The notes under the pieces: generated by a model
Database searches by the model: none
Told to the model about the DNA's origin: nothing
The model's input: only the letters and a program-made list of their open reading frames with translations
Program-made: the position numbers and the translations under genes
Assembly: GCA_018065085.1 (NCBI GenBank)
Contig: JAGHUA010000039.1
Span: 35,837-99,836 of the forward strand
Source of the DNA: Candidatus Liminaster caballi
GTDB lineage: Bacteria > Bacteroidota > Bacteroidia > Bacteroidales > UBA3663
Direction of reading: 5' to 3'
Length of the DNA stretch: 64,000 bases
Shown: piece by piece, positions 55,577 through 63,857 of the stretch
Numbering within the stretch: position 1 is the stretch's first letter
How the letters are laid out: every line of letters begins with the position of its first letter

Positions 55577-56686
55577 ATGAGTAAAAACATTGCACTTATC
55601 ACTGGCGTAACTGGCCAGGACGGCTCTTATTTGAGCGAATTCCTTCTTGCCAAGGGTTATGAAGTTCATGGCATTATTCGCCGCTCATCGGTTGACTTCC
55701 GTGAGCGCATCGCTCATCTCGAGGGCACTCCAAACTTTCACCTGCACTATGCAGATATGGGCGATTCTATGTCGCTCGTTAAGCTCGTAGGCAAGGTTCA
55801 GCCAACAGAGATCTATAACCTCGCAGCTCAGTCACATGTACAGGTTTCATTCGATGCTCCTGAGTTCACTGCTGACGTTGATGCTGTTGGCGTACTTCGT
55901 GTACTTGAGGCAGTTCGCACCAATCACCTCGAGAAGACCTGTAAGATCTATCAGGCATCTACATCCGAGCTCTATGGCAAGGTAGAAGAGGTTCCTCAGA
56001 ACGAGAAGACTCCATTTCACCCATATTCTCCATACGCTGTTGCCAAGCTCTATGGTTTCTGGATCATCAAGGAGTATCGTGAGGCATACGATATGTTCTG
56101 CTGCTCTGGTATCCTCTTTAACCATGAGTCTGAGCGCCGTGGCGAGACTTTTGTAACCCGCAAGATCACTCTTGCTGCTGCTCGCATCGCTCAGGGCAAG
56201 CAGGAATGCCTCTATCTTGGCAACCTCGATTCACTCCGCGACTGGGGTTATGCCAAGGACTATGTAGAGTGTATGTGGCTCATCCTTCAGCACGACAAAC
56301 CAGAAGATTTCGTCATCGCAACTGGTGTTCAGCACACTGTTCGTGAGTTCGCTACCCTCGCTTTCCATCACGCTGGCATCGAACTACGTTGGGAGGGCGA
56401 AGGTGTCAACGAGAAGGGTATCGTAGTCAGCGGACCAGCTGCCCTTGTTGGCAAGACCGTTGTTGCAGTTAGCGAGGACTTCTATCGTCCAACAGACGTT
56501 GTCAACCTCTGGGGCGACCCAACTAAGGCCAAGAACGAACTCGGCTGGAACCCACAGACCACATCTTTCGAACAGCTTGTTCAGATTATGGTAAAGCATG
56601 ACATGGAGAAGGTTGCTGCCGATCACGTTGCTTCAGTTATGCGCACCAACCTCGCCGAATATCTTGAGAAAGGACTCGTTAAGTAA
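55577..56686 (+). CDS. gmd: GDP-mannose 4,6-dehydratase
   Basis: 369 residues. Makes GDP-4-keto-6-deoxymannose from GDP-mannose. [31 protein letters not shown] is the NADP-binding N-terminus; [36 protein letters not shown] holds the catalytic Thr-Glu-Tyr-Lys residues; [17 protein letters not shown] is a Gmd signature. Its stop overlaps the next start by one base (TAATG), so the two products are made together. Confidence 0.97.
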   Translation: MSKNIALITGVTGQDGSYLSEFLLAKGYEVHGIIRRSSVDFRERIAHLEGTPNFHLHYADMGDSMSLVKLVGKVQPTEIYNLAAQSHVQVSFDAPEFTADVDAVGVLRVLEAVRTNHLEKTCKIYQASTSELYGKVEEVPQNEKTPFHPYSPYAVAKLYGFWIIKEYREAYDMFCCSGILFNHESERRGETFVTRKITLAAARIAQGKQECLYLGNLDSLRDWGYAKDYVECMWLILQHDKPEDFVIATGVQHTVREFATLAFHHAGIELRWEGEGVNEKGIVVSGPAALVGKTVVAVSEDFYRPTDVVNLWGDPTKAKNELGWNPQTTSFEQLVQIMVKHDMEKVAADHVASVMRTNLAEYLEKGLVK

Positions 56687-57627
56687 TGGAAAAGAACAGC
56701 AAAATCTATGTTGCCGGTCATCGCGGAATGGTTGGTTCTGCCATTGTTCGCGAACTCCAGCGTCAGGGTTACAACAACATCATAACCCGCACTCACAAGG
56801 AACTTGATCTTACCCGTCAGGATCAGGTCGAGGCATTCTTCGAAGCTGAAAAGCCAGAATATGTCTTCCTTGCAGCAGCCAAGGTAGGAGGCATCATTGC
56901 TAACCAGAGCGCCCTTGCCGATTTCATGTATGACAACATGATTCTGGAGATGAACGTCATCCATTCGGCTTGGAAGAACGGTTGCAAGAAACTTGAGTTC
57001 CTCGGTTCATCTTGCATCTATCCACGTATGGCTCCACAGCCAATGCCAGAGTCATGCCTTCTCACATCAGAACTTGAGAAGACCAACGAAGCTTATGCAC
57101 TGGCAAAGATCAGCGGTCTCAAGTATTGCGAGTACCTCAACAAACAGTACGGCACTGACTACATCTCGCTCATGCCAACCAACCTCTATGGTCCTAACGA
57201 CAACTACCATCCCGAGCACTCTCACGTGCTTCCTGCTCTCATTCGTCGATTCCACGAGGCAAAGGAGGTTGGACTCAAAGAGGTAACCTGTTGGGGCGAT
57301 GGCTCACCTTTGCGCGAGTTCCTTTATGTCGATGATCTTGCCAACCTCTGTGTGTTCCTTATGAACAACTACTCTGGTGACGAGACCGTCAATGCCGGCA
57401 CAGGCAAGGAGATCACCATCAAGGGCCTCACAGAACTCGTTGCCAAAGTCATTGGTTTCGAAGGCGAAATCAAGTGGGATACAACCCGTCCTAACGGCAC
57501 ACCTCGTAAGCTCCTCGATGTCTCGAAGGCCGAGAAACTTGGTTGGCGTTATAAGGTAGAACTCGAAGAAGGCATCCGTCTTGCATACGACGACTTCCTC
57601 CATAACCCAATGCGTGCAGAACGATAA
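56686..57627 (+). CDS. fcl: GDP-L-fucose synthase
   Basis: 313 residues. Epimerises and reduces the Gmd product to GDP-L-fucose. AGHRGMVGSAIVRELQ, FLAAAKVGGI, FLGSSCIYPRMAPQPM and the catalytic Tyr-Lys in NEAYALAKISGLKYCEYL are family landmarks. Completes the manA-gmd-fcl branch. A hairpin (ACTCAAAC/GTTTGAGT, 57634-57662) follows. Confidence 0.97.
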   Translation: MEKNSKIYVAGHRGMVGSAIVRELQRQGYNNIITRTHKELDLTRQDQVEAFFEAEKPEYVFLAAAKVGGIIANQSALADFMYDNMILEMNVIHSAWKNGCKKLEFLGSSCIYPRMAPQPMPESCLLTSELEKTNEAYALAKISGLKYCEYLNKQYGTDYISLMPTNLYGPNDNYHPEHSHVLPALIRRFHEAKEVGLKEVTCWGDGSPLREFLYVDDLANLCVFLMNNYSGDETVNAGTGKEITIKGLTELVAKVIGFEGEIKWDTTRPNGTPRKLLDVSKAEKLGWRYKVELEEGIRLAYDDFLHNPMRAER

Positions 57628-57633
57628 ACTAAG

Positions 57634-57716
57634 ACTCAAACCTCCTCCTGGTATGTTTGAGTTTCCTATAAGCAGGTGTTAGAGCGCGATGCTGCAGACC
57701 GAATCTGTCACCTGCT
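57634..57716 (+). promoter_or_regulatory. Hairpin and compact branched fold between fcl and the epimerase gene
   Basis: First ACTCAAAC/GTTTGAGT (8 bp). Then AGCAGGTG (57671-57678) pairs with CACCTGCT (57709-57716) and encloses two small stems (AGC/GCT and CAGA/TCTG). The whole ends 61 bases before the ATG at 57778. Terminator, leader, or chance. Confidence 0.35.
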
Positions 57717-57777
57717 TCTATTCAAAATCTCATATAATTCAATTTATTATCTTCCCTTCACTAAAGTAAATTTGATT

Positions 57778-58839
57778 ATGGTAAAATTCAATGTAAATCT
57801 TGAAGGAAAAACAGTACTCGTGACAGGTGCTGCCGGTTTTATCGGTAGCAACCTTGTAAAACGCCTCTTTCATGATGTGAAGAATATCCGTGTAGTCGGT
57901 CTCGACTCCATTACCGACTATTACGATGTAAATATCAAGTACGAGCGTCTCAATGAGATCGAGGCACTCAATCACGATTGGCGTTTCGTCAAGGGCAACC
58001 TTGCAGACAAAGCGCTCATCGATAAATTGTTCCAGGAAGAGAAGTTTGCAGTAGTCGTGAACCTTGCCGCTCAGGCTGGTGTGCGCTACTCAATCACCAA
58101 CCCTGGCTCATACATCGAGAGCAACCTCATCGGCTTCTACAATATTTTGGAAGCTTGCCGCCACAACGAGGTTGAGCACCTCGTATATGCAAGTAGCTCA
58201 TCCGTCTATGGTTCCAACAAGAAGGTTCCATACTCTACCGATGACAAGGTCGATAACCCAGTGTCGCTCTATGCCGCTACAAAGAAGAGCAACGAGCTCA
58301 TGGCACATGCTTACTCGAAACTCTACAATATCCCATCCACTGGATTAAGATTCTTCACAGTCTATGGTCCTGCCGGTCGTCCCGATATGGCATATTTCGG
58401 CTTCACCAACAAACTCCGTGAGGGCAAGACCATTCAGATCTTCAACTATGGCAACTGCAAGCGCGACTTCACATTTGTGGACGATATCGTAGAAGGCGTT
58501 GTTCGCATCATGCAGCATGCCCCTGAGAAGGCAACAGGCGAAGACGGTCTGCCGGTACCACCTTATAAAGTATATAATATCGGCAACAACTCCCCTGAGA
58601 ATCTCCTCGATTTTGTTACCATTCTCCAAGAGGAGCTCATAGCTGCCAAGGTTCTTCCTGCTGATTACGACTTCGAAGCACACAAAGAGCTCGTGCCAAT
58701 GCAAGCTGGTGACGTCCCTGTTACTTATGCCGACTGCACCCCACTTGAACAGGATTTCGGTTTCAAACCAGCCACTCCGCTCCGCACCGGTCTCCGTGCC
58801 TTCGCTCAATGGTATGCAAAGTACTACGGAACGTGCTGA
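57778..58839 (+). CDS. UDP-glucuronate 4-epimerase-like NAD-dependent epimerase, copy 1
   Basis: 353 residues, extended SDR. Rossmann TGAAGFIGSNLVKRLF, then LDSITDYYDVNIKYERL, AAQAGVRYSITNPGSYIESNLIGF and the catalytic SSSSVYGSNKKVPYSTDD ... YAATKKSNELMAHAYS. The DYYDVNIKYERL and AGVRYSI segments are those of UDP-glucuronate 4-epimerases (GAE/LpsL type), so the product is probably UDP-galacturonate. A second, closely similar gene lies at 60905. Confidence 0.88.
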   Translation: MVKFNVNLEGKTVLVTGAAGFIGSNLVKRLFHDVKNIRVVGLDSITDYYDVNIKYERLNEIEALNHDWRFVKGNLADKALIDKLFQEEKFAVVVNLAAQAGVRYSITNPGSYIESNLIGFYNILEACRHNEVEHLVYASSSSVYGSNKKVPYSTDDKVDNPVSLYAATKKSNELMAHAYSKLYNIPSTGLRFFTVYGPAGRPDMAYFGFTNKLREGKTIQIFNYGNCKRDFTFVDDIVEGVVRIMQHAPEKATGEDGLPVPPYKVYNIGNNSPENLLDFVTILQEELIAAKVLPADYDFEAHKELVPMQAGDVPVTYADCTPLEQDFGFKPATPLRTGLRAFAQWYAKYYGTC

Positions 58840-58880
58840 GCCTATTGAAGTTTGGTACTAACGAATAAGATTTGGTCTTT

Positions 58881-59633
58881 ATGAAAAACATTGTAATTGC
58901 CGCAGGTTACGCCACACGTCTTGGCGAGCTCACTGCCAATTTCCCCAAGCCGCTCCTCAAGATAGGAGAGAAGTCTATCCTTGAGCGTATGCTCGATGAC
59001 ATAGACCAGATTCCAGACATCACGGAGCACATCATCGTCACCAACCACCGCTTTGCTTCCATCTTTGAAGATTGGGCAAAGGACATGCACTACTCTAAGA
59101 AGATAACCGTTATTGACGATGGCACCAGCACCAACGAAACTCGCTTGGGGGCCGTTCGTGACCTGCAGTATGCTATCGAGCAGGCTAACGTGAATGACGA
59201 TATGTTGGTAGTTGCTGCCGACAATCTGCTGTTCTTCTCCTTCCAAGGCTTCGTAGATTTCGCAAAGGAAAAAGGCACGCCTTGCATTATGTGCCATGAG
59301 CAGCCATCCAGGGAGAAACTCCAGCGCACAGGAGTAGTCGTTCTTGATGAGAACAATCGCGTACTCAACATGGAAGAAAAGCCTCAAAAACCAAAATCCA
59401 CTTGGGCCGTTCCACCTTTCTATATATATAAGAAGGAGAACATCGACATGATTATGCACGCTATCGAGAACGGCTGTGGTTTCGATGCTCCTGGTAACCT
59501 TGCGCACTATATGGTTGACAACGTGCCTATGCACGCATGGCCAATGGCAGGAACTGGCGAGAACCTTCGTTTCGACATCGGTTCCCTCGACACATACCAC
59601 GAGGCATGTGCAAAGTACGGTTCTTCAAAATAA
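58881..59633 (+). CDS. NTP-transferase (sugar-1-phosphate nucleotidyltransferase)
   Basis: 250 residues. MKNIVIAAGYATRLGELTANFPKPLLKIGEKSIL is the substrate-binding start, with YATRL in place of the usual GTRL; VVAADNLLFF gives the metal site; later VPPFYIYKKEN. It joins NTP and a sugar-1-phosphate. Between an epimerase and a GHMP kinase, it probably activates the kinase product to a UDP-sugar (salvage), such as UDP-GalA or UDP-Gal (inference). The ATG at 58881 is chosen over a TTG at 58872. Confidence 0.8.
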   Translation: MKNIVIAAGYATRLGELTANFPKPLLKIGEKSILERMLDDIDQIPDITEHIIVTNHRFASIFEDWAKDMHYSKKITVIDDGTSTNETRLGAVRDLQYAIEQANVNDDMLVVAADNLLFFSFQGFVDFAKEKGTPCIMCHEQPSREKLQRTGVVVLDENNRVLNMEEKPQKPKSTWAVPPFYIYKKENIDMIMHAIENGCGFDAPGNLAHYMVDNVPMHAWPMAGTGENLRFDIGSLDTYHEACAKYGSSK

Positions 59634-59709
59634 AAGTATTTGTGTAAAATTTGCGGTTTATTCACGGCAATTTTCGTTCAAAAAGTTATCCGTTCAATTC
59701 GACTAATTC

Positions 59710-60930
59710 ATGTTCAAAATGAAAGACTACGCGTATCATATATTTTCTCCATACAGAGTCTGCCCATTAGGCGCCCACGTTGACCACCAGCACGGTCTCG
59801 TCACTGGTTTCGCCATCAACAAAGGCGTTGACCTCTGGTTCAACATTCGCGAGGATTCCATCGTAAAACTTTCGTCCCGCACATTCGAGGGCGATGTGGA
59901 GTTCGATATCAACCGCCCATCTCAGGTCAAGGAAAAGCATTGGGGCGACTATGCACGTGGAGCCAAATACGCACTTCGCAAGCGCTTTGAGTTGACCCAT
60001 GGCATCGAAGGCGTCATCCAGGGTTCGCTTCCTGTAGGAGGTCTTTCATCCTCAGCTGCCGTCCTCATCGCATACGTCATGGCGTTCGCCAAGGCCAACG
60101 GTATCAAGCTTCAGCCATTTGAGATCGTGCAGATTGCCTCCGAAGCCGAACGTGAGTACATCGGCCTCAACAACGGCCTCCTCGATCAGGCTTGTATCGC
60201 CCTCAGCAAGAAGGACCAGCTTCTCTTCCTCGATTGTGACACCAACGAATATCGCGTCATTCCTTTTGGAGGACAAAATCATCTCCCTTTAAGGGAGACA
60301 GGAGAGGGTCTTTTCGAGATTGCCATTTTCTTCTCCGGCCTCACACGCTCACTGGTTAATTCTGACTACAATCTCCGCGTTTATGAGTGCAAGACGGCCG
60401 CTTGGAACATGCTTGCCTATCTCGATGCTCCCCTCAAACCTTTCGACAAGACCTTCCTTCGCGACATCCCCAAGGAGACGTTCGAGAAGACCCGCGACAT
60501 GATGCCGGCTCGTTTCGCTCGCAGAGCAGAACATTACTATTCCGAGTACAGACGCGTTCGCCAAGGTGTAACTGCATGGGAAACCGGCAACCTCCCGCTT
60601 TTCGGCAAACTCTCGTTCGACTCCTGCGAATCCAGCATGAACAACTATGAATGCGGCTCGCCTGAGCTGATTGCTATCTACAAGGCTATGCGTGGGCTCG
60701 AAGGCGTGTATGGCGGTCGTTTCTCAGGTGCTGGCTTCAAGGGTGCGGTCATTGCGCTCGTTGATCCTCGCTACAAGGAGTCGGTCGAAAAAGCCGTTAC
60801 CGAACGTTATCTGGCCGAGTTCCCCGAGTACGAAACCACCTTCAAAACCTTCTGGGTGAAGCCTGACGATGGTGCCCGCTTTATTAACGATTTAAAAATA
60901 TATAGTGGTAGAATACAATGTAAACCTTGA
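59710..60930 (+). CDS. GHMP-family sugar kinase (galacto-/galacturonokinase-like)
   Basis: 406 residues. SPYRVCPLGAHVDHQHGLVTGFAI is the galactokinase-type sugar-binding signature (usually GEHTDYNxG); PVGGLSSSAAVLIAYVMA is the phosphate-binding GLSSSAA loop; GGRFSGAGFKGAVIALV is the third motif. GAHVDHQHG resembles plant galacturonokinase (inference). Phosphorylates the sugar at C1 for the nucleotidyltransferase just upstream. Residues NHLPLRETGEGL derive from an in-frame palindromic insertion. The 3' end overlaps the second epimerase by 26 bp. Confidence 0.8.
   Translation: MFKMKDYAYHIFSPYRVCPLGAHVDHQHGLVTGFAINKGVDLWFNIREDSIVKLSSRTFEGDVEFDINRPSQVKEKHWGDYARGAKYALRKRFELTHGIEGVIQGSLPVGGLSSSAAVLIAYVMAFAKANGIKLQPFEIVQIASEAEREYIGLNNGLLDQACIALSKKDQLLFLDCDTNEYRVIPFGGQNHLPLRETGEGLFEIAIFFSGLTRSLVNSDYNLRVYECKTAAWNMLAYLDAPLKPFDKTFLRDIPKETFEKTRDMMPARFARRAEHYYSEYRRVRQGVTAWETGNLPLFGKLSFDSCESSMNNYECGSPELIAIYKAMRGLEGVYGGRFSGAGFKGAVIALVDPRYKESVEKAVTERYLAEFPEYETTFKTFWVKPDDGARFINDLKIYSGRIQCKP
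60283..60309 (+). repeat. Palindromic element inserted in-frame in the GHMP kinase
   Basis: CTCCCTTTAAGGGAG is a perfect palindrome except at its centre, followed by ACAGGAGAGGGT. Compare CCCTCTAAGGG...GGAGAGAGGT in manA at 55425-55460. Encodes HLPLRETGEG between conserved kinase strands. Confidence 0.6.
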
Positions 60931-61969
60931 GGGCAAGACCGTCCTCGTGACCGGAGCAGCCGGCTTCATCGGCGCAAACATTGTTAAGCGCATCTTCAAA
61001 GACTTCCAGAACGTACGTGTTGTCGGACTCGACTCCATCACCGATTACTATGATGTCAACATAAAGCACGAGCGTCTTGCTGAAATTGATGCCCTCCATC
61101 GTGACTGGCACTTCGTGAAAGCAAATCTTGCAGATAAGGCAACGATTGATACCCTCTTTGCCGAAGAGAAGTTCTCCGTAGTCGTCAACCTCGCAGCACA
61201 GGCCGGAGTCCGTTATTCCATCACCAACCCCGGTTCCTACATCGAGTCCAACCTTATCGGCTTCTACAACATCCTTGAAGCCTGCCGTAACTACCCTGTC
61301 GAGCACCTTGTTTACGCCTCAAGTTCTAGCGTCTATGGCTCCAACAAGAAGGTTCCATATTCCACCGATGACAAGGTGGATAATCCTGTCTCGCTCTATG
61401 CAGCTACCAAGAAGAGCAACGAGCTGATGGCACATGCCTACAGCAAGCTCTATAATATCCCCTCTACAGGCCTCCGTTTCTTTACGGTCTATGGTCCTGC
61501 CGGCCGTCCAGATATGGCCTATTTCGGCTTCACGAACAAGCTTCGTGAGGGCAAGACCATCCAGATCTTCAACTATGGTAACTGCAAGCGCGACTTCACC
61601 TTTGTCGATGACATTGTCGAGGGAGTAGTCCGCATCATACAGCATGCCCCAGAAAAGGCAACAGGTGAAGACGGTTTGCCGGTACCACCTTATAAAGTAT
61701 ATAACATAGGCAACTCAGCACCTGAGAACCTGCTCGATTTCGTAACGATCCTTCAGGAAGAACTTATTGCAGCCAAGGTACTGCCATCTGACTATGACTT
61801 TGAGGCACACAAAGAACTTGTACCAATGCAAGCTGGCGATGTACCTGTGACGTTCGCAGATACTACACCACTCGAGGAAGACTTCGGCTTCCGCTCATCA
61901 ACTCCGTTGAGAGATGGTCTTAGAGCATTTGCCATATGGTACGCAAAGTACTACGGAACTTGCGAATAA
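60905..61969 (+). CDS. UDP-glucuronate 4-epimerase-like NAD-dependent epimerase, copy 2
   Basis: 354 residues, GTG start, overlapping the kinase by 26 bp. Nearly identical to copy 1 at 57778 over the central and C-terminal parts, with changes concentrated in the first 120 residues (GANIVKRIFKDFQNVR versus GSNLVKRLFHDVKNIR). All catalytic residues (SSSSVYGS, YAATKK) are retained, so both are probably active. At DNA level, long identical runs (such as CCGGTACCACCTTATAAAGT) remain. Last gene of the cassette. Confidence 0.87.
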   Translation: MVEYNVNLEGKTVLVTGAAGFIGANIVKRIFKDFQNVRVVGLDSITDYYDVNIKHERLAEIDALHRDWHFVKANLADKATIDTLFAEEKFSVVVNLAAQAGVRYSITNPGSYIESNLIGFYNILEACRNYPVEHLVYASSSSVYGSNKKVPYSTDDKVDNPVSLYAATKKSNELMAHAYSKLYNIPSTGLRFFTVYGPAGRPDMAYFGFTNKLREGKTIQIFNYGNCKRDFTFVDDIVEGVVRIIQHAPEKATGEDGLPVPPYKVYNIGNSAPENLLDFVTILQEELIAAKVLPSDYDFEAHKELVPMQAGDVPVTFADTTPLEEDFGFRSSTPLRDGLRAFAIWYAKYYGTCE

Positions 61970-62060
61970 ATAAAGATATAGGGTGAGCACACACCAACTC
62001 GTGAGGACAAGTATAAATAAACTGAGGTAATAACAAAATGTATATTTTAAAGAAATTAGA

Positions 62061-62414
62061 ATGATGGTAAAACAGAATTTGAAATCTTAGAATGGAGTTG
62101 CGTATTACGGACTCCTTTCTAAGTCCTCTGCGGAGGTCGGTGACAGTTTAATCTGTGTAGTATTTGACATCTTTGGAATTTTCGGTTCCACTCTTGCAGG
62201 TGTCGGGTCAATAATTTATTCTGGGGTCAAGTACCTGTATAATGCAAGTAAGGGCAGGCCGACAACAGAAAACGTACAGTAGTTGAAATTAGGCTTCTAC
62301 GGCTTAATTCCAGTTGTAGGGAATTTGCTAAGCCTGAAGCAACTACCAGGTGACCTAAGTAGATTATGGAGTAGCTGCAGAAACCTATGGTCTCTTGTAA
62401 CTACAGAAGATTAA
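62061..62414 (+). pseudogene. Small hydrophobic ORF with two in-frame TAG stops
   Basis: A single frame runs ATG ATG GTA ... to TAA at 62412-62414 with TAG at 62088-62090 and 62280-62282. Segment 2 (NGVAYYGLLSKSSAEVGDSL then ICVVFDIFGIFGSTLAGVGS and IIYSGVKYLYNASKG) has no usable start codon of its own; segment 3 starts LKLGFYGLIPVVGNLLSL. Glycine-rich, GxxxG-like amphipathic character resembles small bacteriocin or holin-like peptides, but no homologue is claimed. A neat terminator follows. A decayed gene is the plain reading. Confidence 0.4.
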
Positions 62415-62419
62415 CAAGT

Positions 62420-62471
62420 GGAGTTCTGGCAGGACCATGTACGTGTACATAACTCTGCCACTCCTTTTTTT
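62420..62471 (+). terminator. Strong nested terminator hairpin
   Basis: GGAGT/ACTCC, then GGCAG/CTGCC, then ATGTAC/GTACAT around GT: three stacked stems, followed by seven T. It closes the amber-interrupted ORF region. Confidence 0.85.
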
Positions 62472-62524
62472 GCAAGCTCAGGCGAATGACACCTGTCATC
62501 GAGGTTCGACTCCTCGGCTTGCGC
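62471..62524 (+). ncRNA. tRNA-like element lacking a D arm
   Basis: A 7-bp acceptor-like stem (TGCAAGC at 62471-62477 with GCTTGCG at 62517-62523, first pair G-U), a perfect 5-bp T-stem CGAGG/CCTCG with standard T-loop TTCGACT, and a short CAGG/CCTG hairpin in the 22 bases between, where 40 are normal. No CCA end, no plausible anticodon with U33. May be a tRNA relic, an attachment site, or a leader fold before the peptidase gene that begins 18 bp later. Confidence 0.5.
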
Positions 62525-62541
62525 TAATACTTACAGAAACA

Positions 62542-63372
62542 ATGGATATTAAGAATACATATCAATATGCATGGCTGTGCACCTATCAGCTAATAATATC
62601 GCCCGAAGGTGATCGAGAATGTAGGGATCTTGTTGGTTGGGGAAGTGGCTTTTTCCTTGCTCATAATGGACGGTACTTCTTCGTAACTGCCGACCACAAT
62701 TTACACATGCGTGATCATGAAGAGGGTGAGCGAACTGGAGCAGAGAATCACCTTTTCATCTATAATAATATAACCGACCAAGAGATAATGGCCCCAATTC
62801 TGACTCCAATGGGCAATTTCTATTTTTACGACCGATATGACTATTCCCCACTATTCGACTGCGAAACGAACCCAGAAGATGTGGACGCAGAAGTTCTTGC
62901 CATTCCCGATTTGATAGATATTACTTTTTGTGAAGTACAGGACAATATAGAACGTCCTTTCCTGACACACGAACTCGCCACAGAAGAAAGCGTCTTGGTG
63001 CCAGCTGGCGAACAGAAATTAATAATTCCGACAGAGACAATTGCAGAACCGTCAGAGGATTGCGTTTATCTTGTAGAGGGCGTAGTTCAAAATGAAATCA
63101 AAGGTATTCGCAATCTCCGCAGAAATGCCATCCATCAAGACTTGACCTATGCCGGTTCAAAATACGGAGATTATTTCTTCGATTATCCCAATGGTGTAAG
63201 ATATGATGAATGGGCAGCCATCAGTGGAGCACCTCTCTTTGATAATCAATGTCGCTTGGTTGGGATGGTGGTGCAGGTCAATGAGCGTACCAATCAGATA
63301 CAAGTTGTCCCAGCGAGTAAAATTGTTCGTCTCATAGAACAGCAATTAAAGGTAGATAACTTTGGTAAGTAA
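62542..63372 (+). CDS. Trypsin-like serine peptidase-domain protein
   Basis: 276 residues. A chymotrypsin-like triad can be traced: GWGSGFFLAHNGRYFFVTADHNLH (His), PDLIDITFCEV (Asp) and WAAISGAPLFDNQCRLVGMVV (Ser in ISGAP, matching the usual GDSGxP with G and D replaced). No signal peptide or transmembrane segment, so it is cytoplasmic. Cytoplasmic trypsin-like peptidases occur in defence and phage-related contexts, with unknown targets. The start is the ATG after the tRNA-like element. The earlier in-frame ATG at 62437 lies in the terminator. Confidence 0.7.
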   Translation: MDIKNTYQYAWLCTYQLIISPEGDRECRDLVGWGSGFFLAHNGRYFFVTADHNLHMRDHEEGERTGAENHLFIYNNITDQEIMAPILTPMGNFYFYDRYDYSPLFDCETNPEDVDAEVLAIPDLIDITFCEVQDNIERPFLTHELATEESVLVPAGEQKLIIPTETIAEPSEDCVYLVEGVVQNEIKGIRNLRRNAIHQDLTYAGSKYGDYFFDYPNGVRYDEWAAISGAPLFDNQCRLVGMVVQVNERTNQIQVVPASKIVRLIEQQLKVDNFGK

Positions 63373-63470
63373 GAATCGTCCCATAATGAAAAAATTGGCA
63401 GGGGCACGTGAAAATCTGTTGACTTTAGCGGATGTTTTTATTTGCCATCACTAAAATACCCGAATAATAG

Positions 63471-63563
63471 CAGTCGCTCCTCTTACTCTCAGAGTGACTG
63501 TTAGCAACCCTTGGAGGAACAAACAATCCGCACATGTTTGTTGATGGGTTCGACTCCCGAACC
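63471..63563 (+). other. Three consecutive hairpins after the peptidase gene
   Basis: CAGTCGCTC/GAGTGACTG (63471-63500), AACAAAC/GTTTGTT (63518-63542) and GGTTCG/CGAACC (63547-63563). The last contains GGTTCGACTCC, the same T-loop-like string as the tRNA-like element at 62471. A full tRNA fold could not be built. The rest of 63373-63857 shows a tandem 11-mer and a promoter only. Confidence 0.4.
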
Positions 63564-63629
63564 GTTAAGGTTTATGTAACACACTGAATGTCAGTATAGA
63601 AAACGAGCATGATTTATGTTAATTTCGAA

Positions 63630-63651
63630 ATTTAGTACCAATTTAGTACCA
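63630..63651 (+). repeat. Tandem 11-mer ATTTAGTACCA x2
   Basis: Two perfect head-to-tail copies of ATTTAGTACCA. Such iterated short sites are typical of recombinase or regulator binding, but no integrase is in the window. Confidence 0.7.
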
Positions 63652-63811
63652 CGATTTTGGGCAATAATTGAGGAAAGATAGATGTTTTCGACGTTTTCAC
63701 TTTGATTTGACTGTCAGGAGAAGTGATAGCGCCAGATTGCAGTAAAGAAACAATTCACAAGAAAATTCGCTATTCAGAACGATAACCTGCACGTTTTAAA
63801 GAAATTATTCG

Positions 63812-63819
63812 TATCTTTG
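63812..63819 (+). promoter_or_regulatory. -7 box for the rhuM gene
   Basis: TATCTTTG followed by CACGCG, 38 bases before the ATG at 63858. Confidence 0.65.
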
Positions 63820-63857
63820 CACGCGAAATTAATCCAAGTACGAATACATAGATCGAT

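Noticed and set aside
62061..62414. Host-wide recoding of TAG
   Set aside because: res, the HAD gene and manA all end in TAG at the expected family length, and the window encodes RF1, which reads UAG.
62471..62524. Functional standard tRNA gene
   Set aside because: Only 22 bases between acceptor and T-arm, no D-arm, no U33 and no clear anticodon.
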